A stretch of 64,000 nucleotides of DNA from Elephas maximus indicus. Lineage: Eukaryota > Chordata > Mammalia > Proboscidea > Elephantidae. Shown here one piece after another: positions 53,421-64,000 of the stretch. Each line of letters begins with the position of its first letter. The stretch's first letter is position 1. Under the pieces are notes generated by a model. It searched no databases and was not told the origin of the DNA. It saw only the letters and a program-made list of their open reading frames with translations. A program made the position numbers and the translations under genes. The DNA lies in contig NC_064827.1 in assembly GCF_024166365.1 (NCBI RefSeq), forward strand, positions 16,471,001-16,535,000, read 5' to 3'.

Positions 53421-54465
53421 TGTGTGCTGTGAGTTGTGTATCTCTTTCCTCCCCATTGCAGTATATGCATAGAAAGAGGTCTGCACCAAGGTGCTGACGG
53501 GTTACTTCTCAGTGATGGACTAGAGGTAGTTTGCCTCCTTTGTGCTTTCTGAATTTTCTCCTATGAATCAGTGTTACCTTCGTGAGCAGGGGAAGAAAAG
53601 GTTAGTGAGAATATAACAAAATCTGGAAAAGAGGAGAATATAGAGGAAAAAGAAAAATCATCAGTAACTGTAATTTTCATTTTGATGGATTTCCTTCCAA
53701 CCTTTCTTGTTTTAATTACCTAGATGAGATTTCACTGCAGCTTCAGCGTCAAGTTCTTTGTGCATTTTGATTCTTTTTCACAGCGCTGTGAAACTTGGAG
53801 AAGGGTAAGGATGCTTGTTTCCAGAGATGGAATTTCTGCTGTTGCCGTTAAGCCGATGCTGAGGGAACAGAATCTAGCATCTGAAACTAAGTGTGTGCTA
53901 AATACCCCATTTCCTCTTTCCCCCTGCGAACCATCTTGATTAGTGTGTTTGTATGTTTAATAGCACAGAGTTTTCCTTTGCACAGTTGCTTGTTGTTTGC
54001 TCTGTTTGTCTCCTTTTGCTGGGTGACTTGTTCTGCCTAGAAGTGGATGAATTTCTTCATTAGCTGTTTAAACACCTACTATGTGCCACGCGCCACGTTA
54101 GATGCCGAGTGGACTGCAGTGAACAAGATAGGCAAGTTCCCTTCCATTATGGAGTCCCTTTACAGGAATTGATGAAAGATGGTTATTTTAAGAGTGTGAG
54201 TGTTTACTTACACTGTTGCTTTATACTTTCAGATACACAGTGGCTTCAGTTACTATGGCGTTTGTGAACTGCTGCTTCATGGAACCTTTAAAATTTACTA
54301 CAGATTTTTCTTAATTTGTATCTATTATGTATTAACTGTAGGTGCAGACTGAAGGAGTGGAATAATGTGGCATCAAAGCCCTGTTGTCGATGACCTTTTT
54401 TTTTTTTTTTTTTTAATATGTCTTCATTGAGTTCTAGGTAATCATTTGGCATCTCTACGTGTTAA
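53421..54465. other. Unassigned DNA
   Basis: 54,065-54,160 ('cacctactatgtgccacg') resembles an ancient mammal-wide repeat. A T18 run lies near 54,396. No exon recognised. Confidence 0.35.
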
Positions 54466-55500
54466 CTGTAACAAACAGATCTCTGAGCCTCCCTCTCTAC
54501 TTGGCACCTCTGGGGTCTCCCCTGCATCTCAGCCCTTCTTTGCTCACTCAGGAAAACGTGTGAGTTATCCCTGATACTTCATGGTTCCTCAGCCTCCAAA
54601 CCCAAACCATCTCTGAACCTTGTCACTTCTGCTTTTAGAATCTATCTTGGCTCTGCCCACTTCTCTCCCCTTTCAGTCCATCATCCCAGTCCCCAAACCA
54701 AAAACAAACATCCCAGTCCCAGCCACCACCATTTTCCCTGGACCCCTGCTGTCACCCTGCTGTACCTGTATCCACCACAGTCTCCCGCTTCTCTGCCTGA
54801 GGACCTTTAAAATGCAAATAGGATCATTCTCATTGCCCTCAGAACACCTCCTGAAATGCCTGCATATCTCTTTCTCTCCCAAGCATCCCCTAAGCCATAT
54901 CTAGAAGGTTCTCTGTTTCTTCTCTGCCCACTGGTTTTTCATCTCCTTCAACAATGTGCCCCTCTCGAATGTGCTGTTTTCTGCCGTTTTCTGCCAGGCC
55001 AGTGTTTCCTCCCACTTTCCTCCTTTCTGCATGTTTCTCAGTACTCTGTTCTTTGGAGTAATCTGACCTGTAACCTCCTCTCCTTCCTCAGTCTAAATCA
55101 GCTTCCCTAATGGTATTCTATCTTAATTCCCTGTACTTTTCCTTCCATAGTATTTACCACAGATTACAGTCTTATATGTATGGGATGATTTGATTGTTTG
55201 CCCCTAAACTGTAGGGATTCTGTTGTTGCTGGGTGTCATGGAGTCGATTACGACCCAAAGTGACCCTATAGGATAGGGTAGAACTATCCCATATGGTTTC
55301 CAAGTCTGAAATCTTTATGGGAGCAGATTGTCAGGTCTTCTCTCCTACGGAGCTGATGAGTGGGTTTGAACCCCTGACTTTTAGGTTAGCAGCCAAGCAT
55401 TTAACCACTGCAGCACCATGGTTCCTTGTAAGGATTGTACAAGAGTTTTTAATCACTGTTGCATCACTAGCACTACAGTGTAGGTGCTCAGTGAAGATTC
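54466..55500 (-). mobile_element. L2 LINE, antisense, with nested SINE
   Basis: L2 landmarks in reverse: 'caaataggatcattctcatt', 'tgtttgcccctaaactgtag', and after the SINE 'gtaggtgctcagtgaagatt' (reverse of the L2 3' end). Frames at 54,620-55,110 are not genes. Confidence 0.65.
55216..55427 (-). mobile_element. AfroSINE, antisense, long form
   Basis: 'catggagtcgattacgaccc' tail, 'gggtttgaacccctgacttt' B-box, 'ccactgcagcaccatggttc' head end. Inserted in L2. Confidence 0.92.
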
Positions 55501-57096
55501 GTTGCACAAATTAATGACTTCTACTTATCTGAAAAAATTAAAGAAATTTAATTAGTCCGGGACACACAATTGGAAATACATTTTACTTCGTCACTCAGCA
55601 CACATACACACACACACAAGATTTCACAAAACAGTACTTTACCACCTGTGCTGTACTCTGACGTTTTCTATTTTGTTCTAGATCACATACTATAAAAACA
55701 TGGAGCAAACGCAGTAAATCCAGTCCAGTAGGTCTCTGCCTCTGAACAGCGCTGCTCTAAGACAATAGGGCGGACAATGCTTACTCTGCACCAGGCCCTC
55801 CCCCCTTCTTTGAAACACAATGGCAAGTGCCAGTATACCTTTACCTCCCCCCCCCCCCCCCCCCCCCGCCTCAAAGAAAATGGCTATTGCTGAAAGCTAG
55901 CCCCTTGTAGAGGTGCCGGTCTGGTCCCAGGTAGTCCCCCAGCGGAGGGTTTCTGAGGTCAGGTGAGAAAAATCCAACCCTGACTCTCTCTTAGGTCTTA
56001 CCTTGCAGCTTTCTCTGGGTCACTCCACACTCTAATACCAGGACTCTTCCCCCCTACGTTGGCTGGACTCATTCAGGTATGTGGTCAGTCACTGAATTTT
56101 AAGGCTGACTCCTCCTTAGTTTTTTTTTTCCCCAATTTGTGAGAAGCTAAACAAGATGCTAAAAACAATAACAGAGAGATCGAGGCAAACCAGGTAAGTA
56201 TGAATGTATGAATTCAGGAGCCTGGCTAGGTAAGGGTGCCATTCACCTGATCACTAGAGCTGTGGTTCTCATAATTTTTCACATCCCAGAAAGAACCCCT
56301 GCAAAGCTTGGTGCTGTTTGGCCCCACCGTGACATATTGATATTTTTCTAATCTGTTTTGCTAGCTAAATATTGGAAATAAGTTAAGTGCCTAGCAAAAG
56401 AGCTCTTTTAACTGAACACTATGTAGTAATAGCCACAATTTGGAAGAATATTTAAAAACACTGGAAAATTCCAAGCCTTTCATGTTTAATGAACAAAGGC
56501 ACTATATAGAATTGTATACATAGTTTGATCCCAATTGTGTTTGAACACGTTAATATATGTGCATATGTTTAGAAGAAAAATATATGAGAGTTTTAACTTT
56601 TATCGATCTTGGTGGTGGGATTGCTGGTAATTTTTTTTTCCCTTTATTAAATATTCTTCATTAAAACCTTTTTGGTGCCCCTTTCTTGGTGTCCTGAGCT
56701 CCTTTGCAACAGAATGCAGGTGCAGCCCCCCACCCCCCTTCACTCTCATCTGGAGCCTCACAAGATGAGTTATTCTTTGGTTTTTCAGAAGTTGTCAGTA
56801 GGTTACAGTGTGTTCTGTTAGGATATCAATGATTTTTTATTATATATATTTTTTATGTTTCTTTTACTGTGAATTTGCAGTAGATGCATATGCACTTTTT
56901 TTTTTTTAAGTTTTGCTGGTGCACACCTGTCGTGTATAGTTTGTGCTTCTTGTGATGAAAATCATTTTTTCTTTATAAAAATGTTTTTTTTTGCAAATGA
57001 AAATTATTGCATTTCTAATCATAAAGACTCAGTTAAAAAAAATTTCCTATATATTAACCTATGTATTTGTGAATAGGAAAAATGGCACTTCTATTT
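55501..57096. other. Unassigned DNA with simple repeats
   Basis: Contains (CA)n near 55,600, a C21 run at 55,847-55,867, and T-rich tracts at 56,890-57,000. 'gagctgtggttctcata' at 56,258 resembles a hAT terminal repeat but is unconfirmed. No exon recognised. Confidence 0.4.
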
Positions 57097-57275
57097 GGAA
57101 ACCCTGGTGGCGTAGTGGTTAAGTGCTATGGCTGCTAACCAAAGGGTCAGCAGTTCGAATCTGCCAGGCACTCCTTGGAAACTCTATGGGGCAGTTCTAC
57201 TCTCTCCTATAGGGTCACTATGAGTCGGAATCGTCTCAATGGCCCTAGGTTTGTTTTTTGGTTTTTGTTAAAACT
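57097..57275 (+). mobile_element. AfroSINE, short form, well preserved
   Basis: 'ggaaaccctggtggcgtagt' head, 'gttcgaatctgccaggcact' B-box, 'ggtcactatgagtcggaatc' tail. Confidence 0.95.
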
Positions 57276-57602
57276 TGGTGACAGAGCCCTAGCTTCTAGT
57301 GGTTGTGCTTTGAGAGCCCTTTGTCAGGAGGTGATGACTGTCTTGCCATCATGACATGTACTTCTGGGCTGTGTAGTGACCCATGTTTCTGTTCCCAGCT
57401 TATTAAAGTTTATCTAGCCTTTCTTTGCATCCTTACGCTGAAATAAATATTCCTTCTCTCCTTGCCCTGCCCGAGCGTGCTGATAACGGATGTTCACTCA
57501 CGGTTGCTCAGAGCTTGAGAATTTGGAAAGCCTTACCATCTGGCATGAGTTGAAGGGATGGGAGAGGATTTGGGGTGGATTAAGGGGTGTTTAGATGTGG
57601 TA

Positions 57603-57768
57603 GTGGAAACCCTGGTGGCATAGTGGTTAAGAGCTACAGCTGCTAACCGAAAGGTTGGCAGTTTGAATCCACCGGGCACTCCTTGGAAACTCTATGGGGC
57701 AGTTCTACTTTGTCCTATAGGGTTGCTATGAGTCGAATCAACTCGACGGCAAGGGGTTTGGTTTGGTA
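57603..57768 (+). mobile_element. AfroSINE, short form, well preserved
   Basis: 'ggaaaccctggtggcatagt' to 'gttgctatgagtcgaatcaa', end 'aaggggtttggtttgg'. Flanks 'tttagatgtggtag' / 'tttttagatgtggtag' (57,589-57,602; 57,770-57,784) are a TSD of about 14 bp. Confidence 0.95.
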
Positions 57769-57848
57769 TTTTTAGATGTGGTAGCTTCTTTCTGTTGAAT
57801 GTTTGGAAAACGTCTAGGTACACTGGGATGAAATTAAAGGAAACATAC

Positions 57849-57962
57849 CTGTTGTCGTCGAGTCGACTCTGACTCATAGTGACCTTATGGGACACCTGGT
57901 GGATTTGAACTGATGACCTTTTGGTTAGCAGCCAAGCTCTTGACCACTGCGCCATCAGGGCA
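57849..57962 (-). mobile_element. AfroSINE, antisense, internally deleted
   Basis: 'tgtcgtcgagtcgactctga' tail joins 'ggacacctggtggatttgaa' directly, skipping about 50 bp. Confidence 0.88.
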
Positions 57963-59527
57963 TAGTGATAGTTTAAATGTGTAATCAGCAGTAAGCTTTT
58001 CTAAGAGCTCTGTTTGAAATTCTTAAGTCATTTAACACTCAATCCTTAGTAGATTATACTAAAAATTCTGAAAATGTGTTTGATAACTGTATAAAATAGC
58101 TATCATTCTGAATATTGATTTGCTATTTATTGGAGAAGGAATGCAAAAACTTTTTTTTTTGTTCTGACTTTTTTTAATTGAAAGAAGATAGATTTAACAG
58201 ATGACCCACCTATCATAGGTGAGACTGTAGAAGATGTTGTTACAGGGATGGTTTGTGCATACTCAGAAAAGGAGGGGGCACAGGGCACTGGCCGGGGCTT
58301 GATAATCACTGGTATGACAGAAGAGCCTTGTATCCTTTATTTATTTCTTCTGACAGAGCTATAGATAGATGTCCATTGTAACAGACGTTGAGCACATGGA
58401 TTTCGGCAAGGTGTTTGATGATATTTCTCATGATGTTCTTATGAGTTAGAAGGTGAACTTTGGAAGGTTGATGGTAAAAAGTTGGCAGATTTGTAACTAG
58501 TTGAATACCTTTGATGTCTATTGGAAAGAGTCAGTTGAAAGAGTGAAAGAAACATCTTTTAGTGCTGTGTAAAGGTAATAAGGAAAATGGGAAGAGCTTT
58601 GAAATTAGAGAATTGTCAGAGCAAGGCCCATTGGCTGCACAGATAGGGCCTTTTGAGGTGTGTATGGAGGGGCAGCAGTTTTGGGGGACTTTGCAGTCCT
58701 CTTCTCATTTACTGCTTTGCAGGTGCAGAAATCTGAATTTTTCCATTGGATCCTGAGTATGTCAGGCATTGGAGGACTAGTGTTCTCAGTGTGGCATGCT
58801 AGCTTCACAAGAAGGACTGGGACCCAGGTCCAAAGCACAGGTGCCTGCTTTTCAGTCCTTGGTCCCAGACAGCCAGTTGCCTCCCTTTGGTCTAATCACG
58901 TGAGTGATCAGAAGCTTGTTTGTGACAGGCAGGTCCTGGCAGATGGAGATGGATGGGGAGTGCTGAGTCACCTGCGCAGGAGGTGTAACAGCTACTGGGC
59001 TCTTCCGGGCCTCCAGAGTGCTCACCTTTGCTCCTCAGAAGGTCTCTTCCTGCCAGTATGTTTTCTCCAGTTGAACGAGGTTCTAGAAGTAGACACATTC
59101 CTTCACTTTGGTTCCCCATTTATCTGTATATTTTAACTCATTTTGTTGCCAGACATTTGCTTAAATTCCAGCCCCAGGGACCTATCTTTGTCTCTGGTTG
59201 AACACCGGTGTCTTGTTGGCTTCTGTTCCATTTTCCAAGTCCATCAGGGGCTTACCACAGCCACAGGCATCCCCTTGAGTGGGTGGCTGATGGTATAGGC
59301 TTTTTTAGCAGGTTGCTCTGTCACCCATTTTGTGTTTATCTGTTTAACTTTCAAAAGAAGTCCCCCTTGGGAAATTGGGCACTTTAGCGCAGCCCCTCAG
59401 TACAGGTCCTGTGACATTCAGGCAGCTCTCATTTGCAAAAGAACGTGGCCCTGAAGTTGGTGAATTCATTTTTCTTTTTTTAAAAATAATTTTATTTATT
59501 TTTAAATCAGCAACACGTAGACCTGAA
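57963..59527. other. Unassigned DNA
   Basis: About 1.56 kb without a recognised repeat. A TCACGTGA E-box lies at 58,895-58,902, but with no CpG island and no match to blocks A-C. The 158-codon frame at 58,660-59,136 has no family signature. Confidence 0.4.
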
Positions 59528-59724
59528 AACCAAACTCACTGCTGTCGAGTCGATTTCGACTCAGTAGAGACCCTGTAGGACAGAGGAGAGCTGCCTCACG
59601 GAGTTTCCAAGGCTATAAATCCGACTCTGTAGACTGCCACGTTTTTCTCCCCCAGAGCTGCTACTCGGTGTGAACTGCTGCCTTGGGGTTAGCAACAGAG
59701 TGCTCAACCACTGCATCACCAGGG
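59528..59724 (-). mobile_element. AfroSINE, antisense, source of the minisatellite
   Basis: 'actgctgtcgagtcgatttc' tail, 'gtttccaaggctataaatcc', 'gctactcggtgtgaactgct' and the head end 'ccactgcatcaccaggg'. The last 44 bp (59,681-59,724) are unit 1 of the following array. Confidence 0.93.
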
Positions 59725-60340
59725 CCTTGGGGTTAGCAGCAGAGTACTCAACCACTGCATCACCAGGGCCTTGGGGTTAGCAGCAGAGTACTCAACCAGT
59801 GCATCACCAGGGCCTTGGGGTTAGCAGCAGAGTACTCAACCAGTGCATCACCAGGGCCTTGGGGTTAGCAGCAGGGTACTCAACCACTGCATCACCAGGG
59901 CCTTGGGGTTAGCAGCAGGGTACTCAACCACTGCATCACCAGGGCCTTGGGGTTAGCAGCAGGGTACTCAACCACTGCATCACCAGGGCCTTGGGGTTAG
60001 CAGCAGAGTACTCAACCAGTGCATCACCAGGGCCTTGGGGTTAGCAGCAGAGTACTCAACCACTGCATCACCAGGGCCTTGGGGTTAGCAGCAGAGTGCT
60101 CAACCAGTGCATCACCAGGGCCTTGGGGTTAGCAGCAGAGTGCTCAACCAGTGCATCACCAGGGCCTTGGGGTTAGCAGCAGAGTCCTCAACCACTGCAT
60201 CACCAGGGCCTTGGGGTTAGCAGCAGAGTGCTCAACCAGTGCATCACCAGGGCCTTGGGGTTAGCAGCAGAGTACTCAACCAGTGCATCACCAGGGCCTT
60301 GGGGTTAGCAGCAGAGTACTCAACCAGTGCATCACCAGGG
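59681..60340. repeat. 44-bp minisatellite, 15 units, SINE-derived
   Basis: Fifteen tandem units of exactly 44 bp (660 bp), starting at 59,681, 59,725 … 60,297. Each runs 'ccttggggttagcagcagag' then 'tactcaaccactgcatca' and 'ccaggg'. The unit is the tRNA-derived head of the antisense AfroSINE. Variants are few: AGAG/AGGG before TACTC; TACTC/TGCTC/TCCTC; CCACTGC/CCAGTGC. Unit 1 alone has 'agcaacagag'. Units 5-7 share AGGG and CCACTGC, a sign of local block duplication. Confidence 0.98.
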
Positions 60341-60396
60341 CCCTTCGCACCACTGTATAATACAAGGTATAAAATTCAGGTGGTATTAGAAGGGCT

Positions 60397-60618
60397 CACC
60401 ATGGTGCTGAGTTGATTCCGACTCACAGCGACCCCATGTGTGTCAGAGTAGAGCTGGGCTCCACAGGTTGGTTCACTGGTGGATTTTTTAGAAGTAGACG
60501 ACCAGGTCTTTCTTTTGAGGCACTTCTGGGTAGACTTGAACCTCCAGCCTTTTTTTTTTTTTCTCCCGACCTTTTGGTTAGCAGCCAAGCATATTAGCTG
60601 TTTGCACCACCCAGGGAG
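60397..60618 (-). mobile_element. AfroSINE, antisense, long form
   Basis: 'ggtgctgagttgattccgac' tail, 'gggtagacttgaacctccag', an internal T14 run, then 'gtttgcaccacccagggag' head end. Not part of the minisatellite. Confidence 0.9.
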
Positions 60619-60734
60619 GGAGAAAAAGTACAGAATATATTCTTATCTTTGGTCTTCAGACAGCCAGTTCCCTCCTTCTGGTCAAACTGTTAAACAGTTT
60701 CTTTTATAGCTTTCCAGAGATAGTCTATATAAAC

Positions 60735-60770
60735 ACCTGTATGTATATGTATGTGTATGTGTATGTGTTT
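60735..60770. repeat. (TATG/TGTA)n microsatellite
   Basis: Interrupted run of gtatgtatatgtatgtgtat type at about 60,740-60,768. Confidence 0.75.
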
Positions 60771-60919
60771 TTTAAATAAATGATAGTGTCTATACTTTGC
60801 GTTCTGAGTTTTTTTTTTTTTAATTTAACAGTGTCTCTGGAGATGATTTCTAAAATATTAGTATGTCTAGAGTGCCATCTTTTTTATGCATTTATCATAA
60901 TTTATATGGGACTACCATA

Positions 60920-61190
60920 GCAAATGGCAAAACGTGAATGGTCTAAGGATGGGATAATAGTAATGGGCCGATGTTAATTTCCTGATTTTGATGGTTGCAC
61001 AGCCTTGAAAACCCTATAGGGCAGTTCAGTTCTGTCACATGGGTTCCCTGGGTTGGAATCGACTCGAGGACACCCAACAACAACAACAACTGGTTATGTA
61101 GGAAAATCCCTTTAGTCAGAAACACACACTAAAGTATTGAGGGTGATGGGGCATGAAGGCAAATTACTCTCATATTTTTCAGGGAAATAA
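60920..61190 (+). mobile_element. L1M 3' UTR fragment with SINE tail inserted
   Basis: 'gttaatttcctgattttgat' (60,973-60,992), then the SINE tail at 60,993-61,092, then 'ctggttatgtaggaaaatcc' and 'gcaaattactctcat'. Confidence 0.65.
60993..61092 (+). mobile_element. AfroSINE 3' half
   Basis: 'cttgaaaaccctatagggca', 'gggttggaatcgactcgagg', (AAC)n end. Confidence 0.85.
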
Positions 61191-61194
61191 AAGT

Positions 61195-61565
61195 TTTTTT
61201 GCGCTGCAATTACAGCTTTTCTACAAGTCTGATATTGTCTTAAAGAAAAATAAAGTTCTTAAAATATAAAGGAATAAATTTAAGAAATGCACAAGATTCA
61301 TGTAAGGATACTTTAACATAAGATATACCATATTCTTGGGCAGAAAAAGTCAACATCTTAAGAAATAATCTATAAATGAAACATATCCCCCATAAAAGTA
61401 TCAATAGGTTTTTGGCAGTAGACACATTAATTCTAAAGTCAAACATAATGAGGAAAAATAAACAAGAATAGCCCAGAAAAAAATTCTGAAAACATAAAGC
61501 TACAACTAAAACCCTGAAGTAATGGTACATAAATAGAAAGGCACTTGTGTAGAAATAGAATCAAC
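61195..61565 (+). mobile_element. L1 ORF2 fragment
   Basis: 'aggaataaatttaagaaatg', 'ttcttgggcagaaaaagtca' and 'gaatagcccagaaaaa' follow the L1 ORF2 order on the + strand. No usable frame remains. Confidence 0.6.
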
Positions 61566-61586
61566 CTAAACAACTTTCAGTATAAA

Positions 61587-61747
61587 AAACCAAACCCAGC
61601 GCTGTTGAGTCAATTCTGACTCATAGCGACCCTATAGGACAGAATAGAACTGCCCCATAGAGTTTCCAGGGAGCACCTGGCGGATTCGAACTGCCGACCC
61701 TTTGGTTAGCAGCCGTAGCATTTAACCACTACGCCACCAGGGTTTCC
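61587..61747 (-). mobile_element. AfroSINE, antisense, well preserved
   Basis: 'cgctgttgagtcaattctga' tail, 'gtttccagggagcacctggc', 'ccactacgccaccagggttt' head end. Flanks 'caactttcagtat' (61,571-61,583; 61,748-61,760) form a TSD of 13 bp. Confidence 0.95.
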
Positions 61748-61803
61748 AACTTTCAGTATGGCAGTGGTTAAATAAACCCACTAGATGGCACCTAACAACA
61801 ACA

Positions 61804-62015
61804 TGGGAGTCCGTGGGTGGCTCAGATGGTTGGTGCTCAACCACTAGCCAGAAAGGTTGGTGGTCCAAACCCACCCAGCGGTGCCTTGGAAGACAGGCCT
61901 GGTGATCTTCTTTTGAAAGGTCACAGTCTGGAAAAACCTATGAAACAGTTCTACTCTGCACACAGTGGTGTCGCCATGAGTCGAAATTGACTGGAAGGCA
62001 ACTAACAAACTGTTG
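61804..62015 (+). mobile_element. AfroSINE, long form
   Basis: 'gggagtccgtgggtggctca' head, 'ggtccaaacccacccagcgg' B-box, 'gtcgccatgagtcgaaattg' tail, 'caactaacaaac'. Abuts the RTE 3' end. Confidence 0.88.
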
Positions 62016-63600
62016 TTGTTGTTAGGTGCCGTCGAGTTGGCTCCGACTCATAGCCACCCTGTGTACCACAGAAGTAAACGCTGTCTGGTCCTACGGCATC
62101 CTTACAGTTGCTGTTATGCTTGAGCTCACTGTTGCAGCCACCGTTATCTATCCATCTTGGTGAGGGCCTTCCTCTTTTCCTCTGACCCTGTACTTTGCCA
62201 AGCATGATGTCCTTCTCCAGGGGACTGATCCCTCGTGACAACATGTTCAAAGTTATGTAAGATGCAGTCTCGCCATCCTTGCTTCTAAGGAACATTCTGG
62301 CTGTACTTCTTCCAAGACAGATTTGTTTGTTCTTTTGGCAGTCCATGGTATATTCAATATTCTCCACCAATGCTACAATTCAACGGCGTCAATTCTCCTT
62401 CTGTCTTCCTTATTCATTGTCCAGCTTTCACATGCATGTGATGTGATTGAAAATACCATGGCTTGGGTCAGGCGCACCTCAGTCCTCAAGGTGACATCTT
62501 TGCTTTACAACACTTTAAAGAGGTCCTTTGCAGCAAATTTGGCCAATACAATGCATCTTTTGATTTCTTGACTGCTACTTCCATGGCTGTTGATTGTGGA
62601 TCCAAGTAAAATGAAATCCTTGACAACTTCAGTCTTTTCCCCCTTTATCATGATGTTGCTTTTTGGTCCAGCTGTGAGGATTTTTGTTTTATGTTGAGGT
62701 GTAATTCATACTGAAGGCTGTGGTCTTTGATCTTCATCAGTAAGTGCTTCAAGTCCTCTTCACTTTGAGCAGGGAAGGTGGCGTCATCTGCATAACGCAG
62801 GTTGTTAATGAGTCTTCCTCCAATCCTGATGCCCCGTTCTTCTTCATATAGTCCAGCTTCTCGGATTATTTGCTCAGCGTACGGATTGAATAGGTATGGT
62901 GAAAGGATACAACCCTGATGTACACCTTTCTTCACTTTAAACCACTCGGTATCCCCTTGTTCTGTCCAAACAGCTGCCTCATGGCACAATTAAGTGTTCT
63001 GGAATTCTCATTCTTCTCAGTGTTGTCCATAATTTGTTATGATCCATACAGTCAAATGCCTTTGCATAATCAGTAAAACACAGGTAAACATCCTTCTGGT
63101 ATTCTCTGCTTTCAGCCAGGATCCATCTGACATCAGCGATGATATTCCTGGTTCCACGTCCTCTTCGAAAACGGCCTGAGTTTCTGGCACTTCCCTGTCG
63201 AAATACTGCTCCAGCTGCTTCTGAATGAGTTTCAGCAAAATTTTGCTTCCGTGTTATATTGATGATATTGTTCTATAATTTCTGCATTCGGTTGGATCAC
63301 GTTTCCTGGGAATAGGCATAAATATGGATCTCTTCCAGTCAGTTGGCCAGGAAGCTGTCTTCCATATTTCTTGGCATAGATGAGTTAGCACCTCCAGTGC
63401 TGCATCCGTTTGTTGAAACATCTTAACTGATATTCCGTCAATTCCTGGAGCCTTGTTTTTTGCGAGTGCTCTCAGTGCAGCTTGGACTTCTTCCTTCAGT
63501 ATCATCGGTTCCTGATCATATGCCACCTCTTGAAATGGTTGAACATAGACTAATTCTTTTTGGTGTAGTAACTCTGTGTATTCCTTCCATCTAACAACAA
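62016..63600 (-). mobile_element. RTE/BovB-class LINE, best-preserved copy
   Basis: The antisense strand carries, 5' to 3' of the element: AYDQEPMILKEEVQAALRAL and NKAPGIDGIS (63,254-63,526), FMPIPRKRDPTECRNYRTIS, a frameshifted palm region (63,017-63,238), KKGVHQGCILSPYLFNPYAE and NNLRYADDATF (62,648-62,989; YADD box intact), and the C-terminus with KRGRPSPRWID (62,002-62,370). The 3' tail is reversed (AAC)n at 62,016. The endonuclease domain is missing and frames are broken, so it is dead. Confidence 0.93.
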
Positions 63601-63604
63601 CAAA

Positions 63605-64000
63605 CTACAGCATAGTAAAGGTCTCTGTATCAAAAGTATCCAGTCCAGAAGGACACATTGCATTTTCTTTTTCAGTATCTTTAGTGCCCCTCAGACTTTA
63701 TTGATTTCCATGGTCTTGACACTTTTGAAGATCACAGGCTAGTTGTTTTATAGACTCTCCGTTTTGGTTTGTGTGACGTTTCCTTATGATTAGATTCGTG
63801 AAGCATTTTTGGCAGGAATATCACAGAGGTGATAACTGTGTTCTTTTCTTTGCATCCTATCAGGTGGTGCACAGTTTCATTTTGTCTGTTACTGGCAATG
63901 TTCACTTTGATTGCTTAAGGCAGAATCATCTATGCTTCTCTTCTAAAGTTACTTTTTTCCTTTTGAAAAACTTTGTAAATATCCTGTTTCCAGTCAAGGT
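63605..64000 (-). mobile_element. L1M 3' UTR fragment, antisense
   Basis: 'tatccagtccagaaggacac', 'cttgacacttttgaagatca', 'gaatatcacagaggtgataa'. Same class as 36,000-36,185. Runs off the window. Confidence 0.6.

Noticed and set aside
54620..55110. Two frames (94 and 84 codons) as exons of a small protein
   Set aside because: They lie in an antisense L2 pyrimidine-rich region and lack splice signals or a recognisable fold.
58660..59136. 158-codon frame and E-box as a fourth promoter or gene
   Set aside because: No CpG island, no alignment with blocks A-C, no domain; one TCACGTGA alone is not enough.
59681..60340. Possible CRISPR-like array
   Set aside because: Units are directly adjacent with no unique spacers, in mammalian DNA, and derive from a SINE.
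62016..63600. Possibly active RTE element
   Set aside because: Frameshifts separate the palm pieces and the endonuclease part is missing.

Overview
This window is nuclear DNA from an afrotherian mammal, most likely an elephant or close relative. The call rests on repeats. About fifty copies of a tRNA-headed SINE (head like 'GGAGCCCTGGTGGCGCAGTGGTTAAG', written here only as a family description; tail 'GTCGCTATGAGTCGGAATCGACTC') are scattered on both strands. They sit beside many copies of an RTE/BovB-class LINE whose 3' end carries the same tail. Both match the AfroSINE and RTE families known from Loxodonta. No complete protein-coding gene is visible, and almost every open frame of 60-170 codons lies inside a repeat or a CpG island.

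Layout. 0-15 kb: ERVL/MaLR-type LTRs, several RTE copies (one, 4.6-6.5 kb, with an inverted 5' part), a 5'-truncated L1 with target-site duplication (TSD), L2, MIR and long unassigned stretches. 15.5-16.3 kb: CpG-rich promoter A with a possible first exon. 16.5-18 kb: RTE split by a solo LTR. 19.0-20.05 kb: block C, a CpG-decayed paralogue of the promoter. 20.6-25.8 kb: RTE, MIR, LTR and SINE nests. 26.6-31.1 kb: a broken class III (ERVL-like) endogenous retrovirus on the + strand with gag-like, protease, RT, RNase H, integrase and dUTPase remnants, cut by two solo LTRs. 31-48 kb: a dense repeat graveyard, including an L1 inserted in an older L1 (41.8-45.3 kb) and a tRNA-Gly pseudogene (37.4 kb). 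48.2-50.3 kb: the large CpG island B with promoter and a probable non-coding first exon. 50-64 kb: intron-like or intergenic DNA with L1M, L2, SINEs, a 15-unit 44-bp minisatellite grown out of a SINE (59.68-60.34 kb), and a 1.6-kb RTE relic.

The most interesting signal is a set of three diverged copies (A, C, B) of one promoter module. Each carries a pair of CACGTG-type E-boxes 27-32 bp apart, and A and B also carry an NRF1-like GCGC(A/G)TGCGC site just downstream. A further upstream segment is paired between 23.0 kb and 47.0 kb. I read this as the remains of a tandemly duplicated gene family whose 5' ends lie here, with the gene bodies mostly outside the recognisable part of the window. I could not name the gene.
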